Below, in pieces: positions 27,977-37,017 of a DNA stretch of 64,000 bases (positions are counted from its first letter, which is position 1; each line of letters starts with the position of its first letter). A program made the translations under genes and the position numbers. The DNA comes from Symbiodolus clandestinus. GTDB taxonomy: Bacteria; Pseudomonadota; Gammaproteobacteria; Enterobacterales; G038960095. The notes under the pieces were generated by a model that saw only the letters and a list, made by a program, of their open reading frames with translations, was not told the origin of the DNA and made no database searches. Where the stretch lies: positions 1,302,001 through 1,366,000 of the forward strand of contig CP152425.1 in the NCBI GenBank assembly GCA_038960095.1. Direction: 5' to 3'.

Positions 27977-30787
27977 TCAATGGTCTGAGTCATTTAGCGC
28001 CATTGCTACTAATTGTTGCTGCTGCTGTTGGTGGCGGGATAAAGCACCTACCGCTGGGGCAGCTGCCTCTGAGCGTCCAACATACTGCAAAGTCAGTTTA
28101 GGGTTTATCTGAGCGATTAGTGGCGCTAAATGTGCCTGCATAAATGACCAAGCGCCTTGATTTCTTGGTTCTTCTTGACACCAAATTACAGATCGGAGCT
28201 GTTTATGCTGCTCTAACAGTTGATGAATTTGTTGTTGCGGAAAAGGATAAAGTTGCTCAACACGCACCAGCAGTATCTGTTGATTACTCTGATTTTGGCA
28301 TTTTTCTAGCAAATCATAATAGACTTTACCGCTGCAGAATATAATACGTTTAATCGTTTGTTTAGGGTGTACAAAGTCAATGATCACAGGTTGCCAAGCC
28401 CCTTCAGCTAACTCAACCAAACGGGCAGTGGCCAGAGAATGTCGGAGAAGCGATTTTGGTGATAGGATAATTAAGGGCCGTGCATCAGATTTCAAGCCTT
28501 GTTGTCGCAATAAATGGTAAATTTGCCCAGCATGCGAAGGCAGACAAACCTGAATATTCTGCTCAGCACAAAGTTGCAAGTGGCGCTCTAAACGCGCTGA
28601 AGAGTGCTCAGACCCCTGTCCTTCGTAACCATGAGGCAGCAGTAAAGTGATCCCACAACGTTCTCCCCATTTCTGTTCACTGGCACTAATAAACTGATCA
28701 AACACCACCTGAGCCCCATTAGCGAAATCTCCAAATTGTGCCTCCCAAATCACCAATGCCTTTGGAGTCATCAAAGCATAACCATATTCGAAAGCTAATA
28801 CGGCTGCTTCGGAAAGCGTAGAATCCCAGATCTGAAACCGGCCTTGATCCGGATGCAAATGTGCCAGCGGAATATAACGTTGGTCTTGCTGTTGGTGATG
28901 AAGTACCGCATGGCGATGGAAGAATGTTCCACGGCCGCTATCCTGACCCGACAGGCGAACCGGTATCTTTTGAGCTAATAGACTGGCATAAGCCAGCATT
29001 TCGGCACCACCCCAATCGAATGGTTGCTGGCCTTCAATCATTCGAATTCTATCTTGATAAATTTTAGCAACACGAGGATGTAAGAGCATTCCTTCAGGAT
29101 ATTGAGCTAACTGTCGCCCTAGTTGCTGGAGAGTCTGGAGTTTACAGCGAGTATCTACAGCGGCTTCGGGTGTTTCAATGTTAACTTGAGTCGTACAAAC
29201 TTTTGCTGAGGTAGCTACCAGTGGATCGCCCTGTTGTAACCGCTGGCGCATCTGTTTAACCTGTTGTTCAGCTTCCTGTGCGTTAAGCTCGGCAACCTCA
29301 ATCAGTCGTTGTGCATAACGGCTGCGTATGGTTGGTTGCTGCTTAATACGGTGATAAAGCAATGGCTGCGTTGCGCTGGGTTCGTCGGCTTCATTATGGC
29401 CATGCCGGCGGTAACTGACCAGATCAATGACCACATCCCGCTCAAAAGTATTCCGAAATTCAAAAGCCATTTGGGCAACTCGCAGTACGGCTTCAGGGTC
29501 ATCACCATTAACATGGAAAATCGGCGCTTCGATGCTTTTCGCAATGTCGCTACAGTAGTAGCTAGAACGTGCCTGTGATTCACCGGTGGTGAAACCTAGT
29601 TGATTATTGATAATAATCCGGATGCTGCCGCCAACGCTATACCCGGGTAGCTGTGAGTAGTTAAAGGTCTCTTGGACAACACCTTGTCCGGCAAAAGCAG
29701 AATCACCATGCAGAGTAATGGCGAGTACCCGCTTGCTCTGTAAATCAGCCTGTTGATCTTGGTGTGCACGAGTCGCTCCCATGACAACTGGATTGATGAT
29801 TTCTAAATGAGATGGGTTAAACAGCAGCGATAACGCCAACGGCCCCTTATCAGTGGTTAAAGTGGAATAAAAACCCTGATGATATTTAACATCACCACTG
29901 CCCATCTGATGGTCATCCATCGTTCCAGCAAAAGCTGCAAATAGATCACGAGGCGGTTTACCCATGACATTCACCAAGACATTAAGACGTCCTCGATGGG
30001 CCATTCCTAATACTACCCTCTCCATCGCCTGCTGATTGGCTAGCTGGATTAGGTAGTTCAGCAACGGGATCGTAACCTCACTTCCTTCCAGCGAAAAACG
30101 CTTAGCACCGGGGAATTGAGCCGCTAAGTAGCGTTCTAAACCCTCAGCGGCTGTCAGCTGCTGGTGCAACCACGCGCGCGATTCAGAGTTCATGAGCGGA
30201 GACACAGGGGTTGCTTCAAAACGCTTCTGTAACCAAGCACGTTGTTCACCATCGCTTAAATGCATATATTCAACACCAATGGTTCCACAGTAGATCTGTT
30301 GCAACCAAGCGTATAATTTATTTAACGTGCGGATAGGTTGAAGCGCTTGTAGTGGTTCAATTTCAACGATAGCAGTTGGATCAGTCAGCTGGGAATAAAA
30401 TCCCAGTTGTAGTGCCGGCCAAGGCTGGATTGGGTAGCGGTTCAAGGGATCGAGCTGCGCTTGCCGGTGCCCCTCGCTACGAAATGCCTGAATCAACGGT
30501 AACAATTGTGGGAATGAGTAATTCATTCCCACTAGATTAGATTGCTTAGTTTGACTCAGCGCATAAGAATGTGCACTTGATGGCAAAGGATCACCGGCAG
30601 GAAATGGCTGAGACTCAGTAAACAACCGATCAAACAGCTGTTGCCAGCTAGCTTCTAACTGCTGTCGATCAGTTAAGTAAACTTCCAGGTACTGCTCAAG
30701 ATAGGCTTGGTTATTGCCGCTCAAAGGTGAAGCTTGCCGAAGCGGTTGATTGTGCATGATTGGTTTACCCTCTGCCGGGAAGTCCAT
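27977..30787 (-). CDS. sucA: 2-oxoglutarate dehydrogenase E1
   Basis: A thiamine-diphosphate decarboxylase of 936 residues from 30787, or 926 from the ATG at 30757. The latter is favoured because GAGGG precedes it and the homologous N-terminus starts there. Landmarks are VVLGMAHRGRLNVLVNVMGK, IFHVNGDDPEAV, YRRHGHNEADEPSATQPL and QGSEHSSARLERHLQLCAEQ. Near the C-terminus a glutamine run (HQQQQQQ) reflects the glutamine bias of the genome. It is the first gene of sucABCD; sdh and gltA, which precede it in E. coli, are not here. Confidence 0.97.
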   Translation of the reverse strand: MDFPAEGKPIMHNQPLRQASPLSGNNQAYLEQYLEVYLTDRQQLEASWQQLFDRLFTESQPFPAGDPLPSSAHSYALSQTKQSNLVGMNYSFPQLLPLIQAFRSEGHRQAQLDPLNRYPIQPWPALQLGFYSQLTDPTAIVEIEPLQALQPIRTLNKLYAWLQQIYCGTIGVEYMHLSDGEQRAWLQKRFEATPVSPLMNSESRAWLHQQLTAAEGLERYLAAQFPGAKRFSLEGSEVTIPLLNYLIQLANQQAMERVVLGMAHRGRLNVLVNVMGKPPRDLFAAFAGTMDDHQMGSGDVKYHQGFYSTLTTDKGPLALSLLFNPSHLEIINPVVMGATRAHQDQQADLQSKRVLAITLHGDSAFAGQGVVQETFNYSQLPGYSVGGSIRIIINNQLGFTTGESQARSSYYCSDIAKSIEAPIFHVNGDDPEAVLRVAQMAFEFRNTFERDVVIDLVSYRRHGHNEADEPSATQPLLYHRIKQQPTIRSRYAQRLIEVAELNAQEAEQQVKQMRQRLQQGDPLVATSAKVCTTQVNIETPEAAVDTRCKLQTLQQLGRQLAQYPEGMLLHPRVAKIYQDRIRMIEGQQPFDWGGAEMLAYASLLAQKIPVRLSGQDSGRGTFFHRHAVLHHQQQDQRYIPLAHLHPDQGRFQIWDSTLSEAAVLAFEYGYALMTPKALVIWEAQFGDFANGAQVVFDQFISASEQKWGERCGITLLLPHGYEGQGSEHSSARLERHLQLCAEQNIQVCLPSHAGQIYHLLRQQGLKSDARPLIILSPKSLLRHSLATARLVELAEGAWQPVIIDFVHPKQTIKRIIFCSGKVYYDLLEKCQNQSNQQILLVRVEQLYPFPQQQIHQLLEQHKQLRSVIWCQEEPRNQGAWSFMQAHLAPLIAQINPKLTLQYVGRSEAAAPAVGALSRHQQQQQQLVAMALNDSDH

Positions 30788-30986
30788 TCCAATAGATGTG
30801 AACCGGACGTTAACAAGTCATAAAGCATAGTCACTTAGCTTTGCTAAAACTAACTGAGATATTAGTGCACGATTTACAATGCCCTAATGGGCACAAAGAG
30901 TCATTATACGCCGAGGCAACAAGGATAAACAATATTGAGTTATTTTTGTCAATAGAGTGCACTTAATTTTCTAAGTAATCAGAACG

Positions 30987-31745
30987 TTAAGCAGGATTAT
31001 CAATATCTACAAATTGCACTGACAGATTATGCTGCTGTTTTAACCACTCACCCAGGGCTTTAATTCCATAGCGCTCGCTGGCATGATGACCCACTGCATA
31101 AAAATGCAGCCCCATCTCGCGAGCAATATGTATCGTCGGTTCCGAAACTTCGCCCGTGATGAAGGCATCAACCCCTAAGGCGGCTGCCTGAGTGATATAG
31201 GACTGCCCTGCTCCAGTACACCACGCTAGACTTTGAATCAGCGGTACTTGCTTGGCGTCACAATGCAGAGGTTGACGTAATAATCGGTGCTGGATTCGCT
31301 CTGCTAATGCGATGCCACTTAAAGGTGAGGCTAGCTCACCCTGCCAAACTATCCCTAATGGCTGACACTGACTGACCGGACTGGCTTCCTGAATTCCTAA
31401 GATTTCAGCGAGCTGTGCATTATTTCCCAGCTGAGGGTGAATATCTAAGGGCAGGTGATAGGCAATCAAACTAATATCATGCATTAACAGTGTTTTTAGT
31501 CGCTGCCGCTGCATGCCGATAATGGTTAGGGATTGCTGACGCCAACCGTAACCATGATGGACAAGTATTGCGTCTACTTGCTGCTCAACAGCCACCTCGA
31601 GCAGCGCTTGGCAAGCGGTAACCCCGGTTAAAATCTTTTGTATTTCTGAGCGCCCTTCTACTTGTAAACCATTTGGGCAAGCATCTTGAATGTCATTAGG
31701 TTGCAGGGTGTCATTGAGTTCCCGTATCAACTCCTGAAGCTGCAT
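30987..31745 (-). CDS. ybgI: Nif3-family dinuclear metal-binding protein
   Basis: The protein has 252 residues (247 in E. coli YbgI). DAILVHHGYGW holds the first metal-binding histidines, YHLPLDIHPQLGNNAQLAEI the next, and FYAVGHHASERYGIKALGEW the C-terminal metal ligands. It is annotated in databases as GTP cyclohydrolase 1 type 2-like, but its true reaction is unclear. AAGGAACCATC precedes the ATG. It ends 200 bases before sucA on the same strand, and a short GC hairpin at 30880-30893 lies between them. Confidence 0.92.
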   Translation of the reverse strand: MQLQELIRELNDTLQPNDIQDACPNGLQVEGRSEIQKILTGVTACQALLEVAVEQQVDAILVHHGYGWRQQSLTIIGMQRQRLKTLLMHDISLIAYHLPLDIHPQLGNNAQLAEILGIQEASPVSQCQPLGIVWQGELASPLSGIALAERIQHRLLRQPLHCDAKQVPLIQSLAWCTGAGQSYITQAAALGVDAFITGEVSEPTIHIAREMGLHFYAVGHHASERYGIKALGEWLKQQHNLSVQFVDIDNPA

Positions 31746-31819
31746 GATGGTTCCTTATTCAAAATCCAAAAATAGTAGTGTAATTCAGTGGTATGGGAAA
31801 GTAGATATCTAAAACCAAA

Positions 31820-32125
31820 ATGAGATTAGCAAAGTTTCCTCATCGTAGACTAATAATGATGAGTGCGATTGTAATATTAATACCGGCCATTGCTCAGGGA
31901 TCCCCAACTGACTCAACAAAAAAAGAAAAAGCCATGGCTCGTTTACCGCAGATCAATTGTGAATGGCCTAACCAATCGCTGAGGCTTGAAACCAACCTGA
32001 CTAACCTGATCAATCACGATTTTAATGATTCTCTCTTAGAGGGTGTTGATTTACTATTACCGTTTATGAAAAATCCTCAAGGACGGCTGTTCACTCAGTG
32101 GGGATTACAGCGAGAGCTGAGCTAA
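31820..32125 (+). CDS. small exported protein of unknown function
   Basis: The protein has 101 residues and resembles nothing I recognise. It starts MRLAKFPHRRLIMMSAIVIL, a clear signal peptide with a likely cut after AIAQG. The mature part of about 70 residues has a single cysteine (INCEWPNQSLRLET) and no repeats. There is no clear ribosome-binding site; an alternative ATG at 31856 would shorten the signal. It stands alone between ybgI, which runs the other way, and an IS30 remnant. Confidence 0.55.
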   Translation: MRLAKFPHRRLIMMSAIVILIPAIAQGSPTDSTKKEKAMARLPQINCEWPNQSLRLETNLTNLINHDFNDSLLEGVDLLLPFMKNPQGRLFTQWGLQRELS

Positions 32126-32134
32126 CCCATAACC

Positions 32135-32999
32135 AAAGATTCTCATTAGTTCCTCATTGGTAACTCGCATAGGGCTTAGCGAAATAAACCGTCGCTTGGC
32201 TGGATTTAGCCACTTGATCGTGATGGGCAAAGTCACCGCCATTATCCAGTCTGATGGTAGGTCCATTATCAACTCGACGTAGCCATTCAGATAAGCACTG
32301 AGCCACGGTTTCCACCCTATCGACTACTTTCCCTATCAGAACTAAGCGACTTTGCCGCTCGGCAAGCGTCACTAGATAAGCATTTTCCCCGTGTCCCGTA
32401 TCACCTTTCCAATCTCCAATCCTTGAGCGTTTTTCCATCACTTGAGGGCGCTGAATGCTATCAACTCGGTCAGGAATCAATGCGCGTCCACGGTTACATT
32501 TCCCTCCCTTGCAGCGGCTCTTGCCAAATCTAGGAAGTTTTGTGTACAGATTTCCGCCTTGCGTTTTATCAGCTGCTATTCGACGATAAAGGGCCCCAAG
32601 GCTAAGTCTCAATTCAGGCGTCTCCCGCTTCATCTGTAGCCTACCTTTTCAGGAGACCAACCCATCAGCAGAGCAGCATAGAGGAGCTTAGCGTGTCGTT
32701 CATGACACTGAGTAGGTACCGTCTTACTTGTCACGATGCAAGCACTATTTTTTCATCAAAAGGATCAAGATATAAGACTTCCTGGACAAACTTTTTCGTT
32801 TACCTTTCAATGCATGAGCGGTCTGTGCACAATATCTTTTACAAAACCTATTGCGTTTTAGCTCACGTGACACCGTGCTGTGATTAACTCCAATATTATC
32901 CGCTACCTTACGCTGTGAAAAACCATTATCGTGTAGGGCTTGTATCTGGTATCGTTGTCCTTGGGTCAACGGTCGGTAGTGCTGATTCCTTTTAGGCAT
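32135..32999 (-). mobile_element. IS30-family element, decayed copy 1
   Basis: The minus strand encodes an IS30 transposase in two blocks. The first is the N-terminal helix-turn-helix (from 32999; PKRNQHYRPLTQGQRYQIQA, then NIGVNHSTVSRELKRNRF), which shifts frame after SLSRKS. The second is the middle and core at 32154-32633 (RIGDWKGDTGHGENAYLVTL with the first DDE aspartate, then TIRLDNGGDFAHHDQVAKSS with the second). A TGA replaces the arginine codon after PYASYQ, and sequence similarity to copy 2 ends near 32135, so the third catalytic residue is lost. Confidence 0.85.
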
Positions 33000-33038
33000 T
33001 TTAAGCATCATGGAAAGCAAAGCTTTAGGAGCATGGAA

Positions 33039-33971
33039 ATGAAAATTGTAATTACTGGTGCTGCCAGTTTTTTAGGCCAATGTTTAGCGCAGGCTCTGAT
33101 AATGGCTAAAGGTGGCATTGATTTCACCGAGCTCTATCTCATCGATGTGGTCCCTCCTCGACGCCCCTCAACCGATCCACGCATCCGTTGTCAAGTGGCT
33201 GATCTGGCAGCACCAGGAACTTTAGAATCTCTATTTTACCAGCCGGCTGATTGGTTGTTTCATTTAGCCTCTGTAGGCTACCAACAGACTGAGGCGGATA
33301 TGACATTTGGCTTTAAAGTCAATTTTGAAGTCACTCGCCAGCTGCTAGAAATTTGCCGACAGATGTATAAACCTTGTCGATTGATCTTCACTAGCTCGAT
33401 TTGTGTGAGCTCAAAGCAGGCTATTGATTCCCAAACGCTGCAACCAACCTCCTCTTTCGGCTGCCAAAAGGCCTTAAGTGAGCTGCTGATCCAAGATTAC
33501 GCACGCCGAAAGCTTATCGATGTGCGGATCCTGCGCTTACCTTTGTTACGAATTGAGCCCCCTCGGTTAGAACCTAGCATTAGCGGGTTAATAGGTGTAC
33601 TGTTAAGCGCGTTACTGGTTGGACAATCGGTTGATTGGCCGATTGATCCTGCCTTGCCTCTCTGGCTAGCGAACCCACAAACATTGGTTAAACAGATATT
33701 GCAAGCTGCTCAGCTGCCTATGGATCAAAAGATGCCAGGCAGGCCGCTTACTTTGCCAGGATTAGCAGTTACCTCAACAGCCTTGATCGAAGCTTGTCAA
33801 GCTTGGCTATCCTTTGATCCGGCTTCAAAAGTAAGCTATCGGCTTGATTCAGCACTCAATAACCTATTATATCAGCAGCCTATCAATTTTAATTGTCAGC
33901 CATCCCTAACGCTAGGTTTTCCAATAGATAATTCTCCATCAGCGCTGCTGTCAGCTCTGCTACCTCAATAA
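33039..33971 (+). CDS. NAD-dependent epimerase/dehydratase family protein (DenD-like)
   Basis: The protein has 310 residues. The ATG at 33039 is chosen because AGGAG lies 7 bases upstream; an ATG at 33033 is too close to it. The N-terminal MKIVITGAASFLGQCLA is an extended-SDR nucleotide-binding motif with the middle glycine replaced by serine. DWLFHLASVG and LIFTSSICV follow. The overall plan resembles D-erythronate dehydrogenase DenD. The expected catalytic Y-x3-K is F140-x3-K144 (SSFGCQKA): the tyrosine is lost. It may act on a changed substrate, be structural, or be drifting towards loss. lpxL follows after 10 bases. Confidence 0.7.
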   Translation: MKIVITGAASFLGQCLAQALIMAKGGIDFTELYLIDVVPPRRPSTDPRIRCQVADLAAPGTLESLFYQPADWLFHLASVGYQQTEADMTFGFKVNFEVTRQLLEICRQMYKPCRLIFTSSICVSSKQAIDSQTLQPTSSFGCQKALSELLIQDYARRKLIDVRILRLPLLRIEPPRLEPSISGLIGVLLSALLVGQSVDWPIDPALPLWLANPQTLVKQILQAAQLPMDQKMPGRPLTLPGLAVTSTALIEACQAWLSFDPASKVSYRLDSALNNLLYQQPINFNCQPSLTLGFPIDNSPSALLSALLPQ

Positions 33972-33981
33972 TCGCTCTCTT

Positions 33982-34938
33982 ATGTTGATTCAAACTGCTC
34001 GTGATCGCTGGCGTTGGCAACTGATTAAACCAAGTTATTGGCCCCTCTGGTTAGGGATTGGGCTGCTTTTTTTGTTAGTGCAACTGCCCTATCCATGGTT
34101 ACAATCACTTGGAAAGTTATTGGGACGCTGGTCAATACATTGGGCCAAACGTCGGGTCCATATCGCTCGCTGCAATCTGCAGCTCTGCTTTCCTGAATAC
34201 TCCTCTTGGCAGATAGAGCAGCGTTTGATAGCGACCTTTGAATCGGTGGGTATGGGGTTACTCGAGAGTGGTATGGCTTGGTTTTGGTCTGATCGACGTA
34301 TTCGTCGCTGGAGCCACCTCCAAGGACTCGAGATAATCCATCAACTACAGCAATCACAACGAAATATCTTATTAGTGAGTATGCATTTCTGTACCATGGA
34401 ATTGTGTGCACGCATCCTTGGTTTGCAATGCCCGGCCGTTGGTGTTTATATGCCCCATAAATATCCTTTACTGGAGTGGTTACAAGTCTGGGGGCGTTTG
34501 CGTTCCAATAAGGCTTTAGTCGATCGCCGAAGCCTTAAAGCAATGGTTCGGCAGTTAAAGCAGGGAGAGATCCTCTGGTACGCACCTGATCATGATTATG
34601 GTCCACGTACCAGTGCTTTTACCCCTTTTTTTGCTGTTGATAAAGCGGCTACGACGTTGGGGACCCATTTTTTATGGAGACAGAGTCAAGCAGCAATCAT
34701 GCTGGTTATTCCCAAGCGACTCCCTCAAGGAAAAGGCTATACGGTGCAGTTGCTACCCCCATTAAACGTGGCCGCTAATTGTGAACCGATTGAGCTGGCT
34801 AGGCAACTTAACCAGAAGATGGAGCAAGCCATCCTACAGGTACCGGAGCAATACCTTTGGTTACACCGGCGCTTTAAAACTCGCCCGGCGGGTGAACCAT
34901 CGCTCTACCACAGTAGAAACCAGAAAAGAAAAGATTAA
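33982..34938 (+). CDS. lpxL: lipid A lauroyl acyltransferase, LpxL/LpxP family
   Basis: The protein has 318 residues. It adds a secondary acyl chain to Kdo2-lipid IVA at the inner membrane. One N-terminal membrane segment is followed by the H-x4-E motif in SMHFCTMELCARI, then WGRLRSNKALVDRRSLKAMV and EILWYAPDHDYGPRTSAFTP. The end EQYLWLHRRFKTRPAGEPS is typical of LpxL. The gene belongs with other envelope genes in the window. It ends 45 bases before the convergent tRNA-Cys. Confidence 0.93.
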   Translation: MLIQTARDRWRWQLIKPSYWPLWLGIGLLFLLVQLPYPWLQSLGKLLGRWSIHWAKRRVHIARCNLQLCFPEYSSWQIEQRLIATFESVGMGLLESGMAWFWSDRRIRRWSHLQGLEIIHQLQQSQRNILLVSMHFCTMELCARILGLQCPAVGVYMPHKYPLLEWLQVWGRLRSNKALVDRRSLKAMVRQLKQGEILWYAPDHDYGPRTSAFTPFFAVDKAATTLGTHFLWRQSQAAIMLVIPKRLPQGKGYTVQLLPPLNVAANCEPIELARQLNQKMEQAILQVPEQYLWLHRRFKTRPAGEPSLYHSRNQKRKD

Positions 34939-34983
34939 ACCAATGACCCTGCCAAAACAGAAGTCAGAAAATAACCATTTGAG

Positions 34984-35057
34984 TGGAGGCGCGTCCCGGA
35001 ATCGAACCGAGGTCCGCGGATTTGCAGTCCGCTGCATGACCACTCTGCCAACGCGCC
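34984..35057 (-). tRNA. cysT: tRNA-Cys (anticodon GCA)
   Basis: A 74-base tRNA with encoded CCA on the minus strand. The acceptor GGCGCGT pairs with ACGCGCC. The anticodon arm GGACTGCAAATCC gives GCA. It is nearly identical to the enterobacterial tRNA-Cys. No other tRNA is adjacent. Confidence 0.95.
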
Positions 35058-35177
35058 GCACATTAGGGTTCAGGAATCAGATTTCAGGTATCAGAGGGAC
35101 GTAATTCTCTGCCCGATTCCATCTGCCTTAACGGCTAAGATAGGGGCAGATAGTACCTGAATTTCTCCGGTTGTCAA

Positions 35178-35957
35178 TTAGATTGTTCCTGAATTACGAG
35201 GTAATATGGGTTCGCTGAAGAAGCGGCGAATGATGGCTAATACGGCATCAGGCTGCTCTGCCGCTAGCCAATGGCCGGCCTCTGGTAGGCTATGGAGTAC
35301 TGATTGTGGAAATTGCTGCTTTACCTGGGGATGATAGTCGACCAATAGATAGTCTGACCGCTGGCCACCAATAAAACAGCTGGGCCCTAACCACTGCCCA
35401 GAAATCCCCCAGCCGCTGATGGCCGGATAGCATTGCTCTAGTACTGGCCAATTAAAGCGCCACTGGCCATTATCAAAGGATTTCAATAAAAATTGGATGA
35501 TTCCTTCATTGATTGAGGCTGCACGCAGTAGTTGCGCGGCCACTTGCCGTTGTTTGATATCCAAAGCCGCTATTTCTGCAAATGCAGCAAATAGCGGCTG
35601 ATGACGGCTGCTTGAGTAAGCGACAGGTGCAATATCCAGCACCACTAACCGCTCTAGCCACTGAGGTGCTAATAGGGCCATGGCCATGGCTGCCTTGCCG
35701 CCCATTGAATGGCCAATGACCGTCACTGACGGTAAGGAGAGATGCTGCAACAAAGCGATCAGATCAGTCACCATGCTGGGGTAGTCCATCTGGGAATCAT
35801 GGAAAGAACGGCCGTGATTGCGCAGATCGACTGCAACCACACAGTGGTCACGTTGCAAATCGCGCGCGAGCACCCCTAAGTTATCTAGACTGCCAAACAG
35901 CCCGTGCAGTAACAAGATAGCAGGCCCATGACCCTGCAGACGATAGTGAAGTAACAT
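35178..35957 (-). CDS. ybfF: YbfF-type alpha/beta-hydrolase esterase
   Basis: A protein of 259 residues from the ATG at 35957; a TTG at 35969 is in frame. The nucleophile elbow is VIGHSMGGKAAMAMAL (Ser), preceded by AILLLHGLFGSLDNLGVLAR for the oxyanion hole. The catalytic histidine is in PEAGHWLAAEQP. It hydrolyses short-chain acyl esters and acyl-CoA (family knowledge). The gene is complete and stands alone between tRNA-Cys and a lipase fragment. Confidence 0.9.
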   Translation of the reverse strand: MLLHYRLQGHGPAILLLHGLFGSLDNLGVLARDLQRDHCVVAVDLRNHGRSFHDSQMDYPSMVTDLIALLQHLSLPSVTVIGHSMGGKAAMAMALLAPQWLERLVVLDIAPVAYSSSRHQPLFAAFAEIAALDIKQRQVAAQLLRAASINEGIIQFLLKSFDNGQWRFNWPVLEQCYPAISGWGISGQWLGPSCFIGGQRSDYLLVDYHPQVKQQFPQSVLHSLPEAGHWLAAEQPDAVLAIIRRFFSEPILPRNSGTI

Positions 35958-36199
35958 AGGATAGTTCAAACTCCTAAAAGGGGTATCCGCTAATCAAAAT
36001 CCCGGATAGTCGCTAAACGAGTGATTATACTATACCGCTAGCAGCGCTGTTCAAGAATAGATCGTTAATGCCGATGTGAAACACTACCATTCTGGGATGC
36101 TACACCGCTAAAATTCTCTGAAAACGCTTGTATAGTGCTCAGTGGACAGCTCGAAGGCATGCTGGTCTCAAGCAATAAACCAGAACAGCATAGAATTGG

Positions 36200-36493
36200 T
36201 TAAGCTATATCAGCCACTACCGCACCCAATGAATGGCCACTGGTACTGAATTGATATTCAGCTGACTGTTCCCCGAGCTTTTGAATGCGCTCATCGATAA
36301 AAGGTTTTACAGCCTGTAATTTATTGGGGGAACGACCTAAACAGAGTAGAAAATCATCCCACAAATTATAAACATCAGTTGGATCAGTGCCCGCAAAGGC
36401 TATATGCACCTGATTGGTTTGGTGGTTGACGAAAGCTACTGTTTTATAGCCATACTGATGATAACTTTCTTTATCATTAGAAATAGCTAGCAT
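36200..36493 (-). pseudogene. class 3 lipase-like fragment
   Basis: A frame of 97 residues with YGYKTVAFVNHQTNQVHIAF followed by AGTDPTDVYNLWDD, then the lipase elbow STSGHSLGAVVADIA, where it stops. The catalytic serine is there, but the aspartate and histidine that should follow are missing, and the N-terminus looks short. It is probably the remnant of a secreted or effector lipase of the Lipase_3/DUF2974 type. Confidence 0.65.
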
Positions 36494-36570
36494 TTGCTAG
36501 CCTGTTTGAGTTAGGGCAAAGCCATAAGCAGATTTTTTTCATTAAATTTTTTTTGGTTACTAACGGAATA

Positions 36571-36691
36571 GGCTAAATCCGTGGCCATGTGAGCAAATTT
36601 AAGCCAAGATCGACATTGGATGTCTTTGGGGTAACATCCAATTGAAGCCTTTGGGGAGCCATAGCCTGCTCACCCCAAGCAGGTTTTTTTT
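36571..36691 (+). ncRNA. candidate structured small RNA
   Basis: In a 500-base gap before hemL, three successive stem-loops end in an intrinsic terminator. First, GGCTAAAT near 36571 pairs with the ATTTAAGCC end near 36605. Second, ATTGGATGT (36615-36623) pairs perfectly with ACATCCAAT (36634-36642) around a loop with TTTGGGG. Third is the terminator at 36665-36691. TTTGGGG recurs at 36650-36656. No coding frame accompanies the terminator, which argues for an RNA product. It matches no enterobacterial small RNA I know. Confidence 0.45.
36665..36691 (+). terminator. strong intrinsic terminator
   Basis: CCTGCT at 36665-36670 pairs with AGCAGG at 36678-36683 around a seven-base loop, followed at once by eight T (36684-36691). 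It points rightward although no rightward protein gene ends nearby. Confidence 0.8.
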
Positions 36692-37017
36692 AACTCGGAT
36701 ATTCACTCATGAAACAGCCTCTCCTCAAAAATGAAACAAAATAAACAAAAATTTAATAAATATTAAAATTTATGTAAATAAAAATGATTAAAAAATTTAC
36801 TTTAATACTGTTCTAGTTATCAGGGGAAAACTGTTTGTTCTCCAAATAGGGCTAGTACAGAACAAGGGGGAAAAGTGACCACTAAGCCGGCTGCAACGGT
36901 GTTAATGATCTTGAATTTCCCCAAATCTCTTAATCTGTTACTGAGTCAATAATCCCCCTAGCAGTAACCAGCTTGTGCTATCATGATTAGTCGAGGAAGT
37001 AACAATTATTTAATAAA

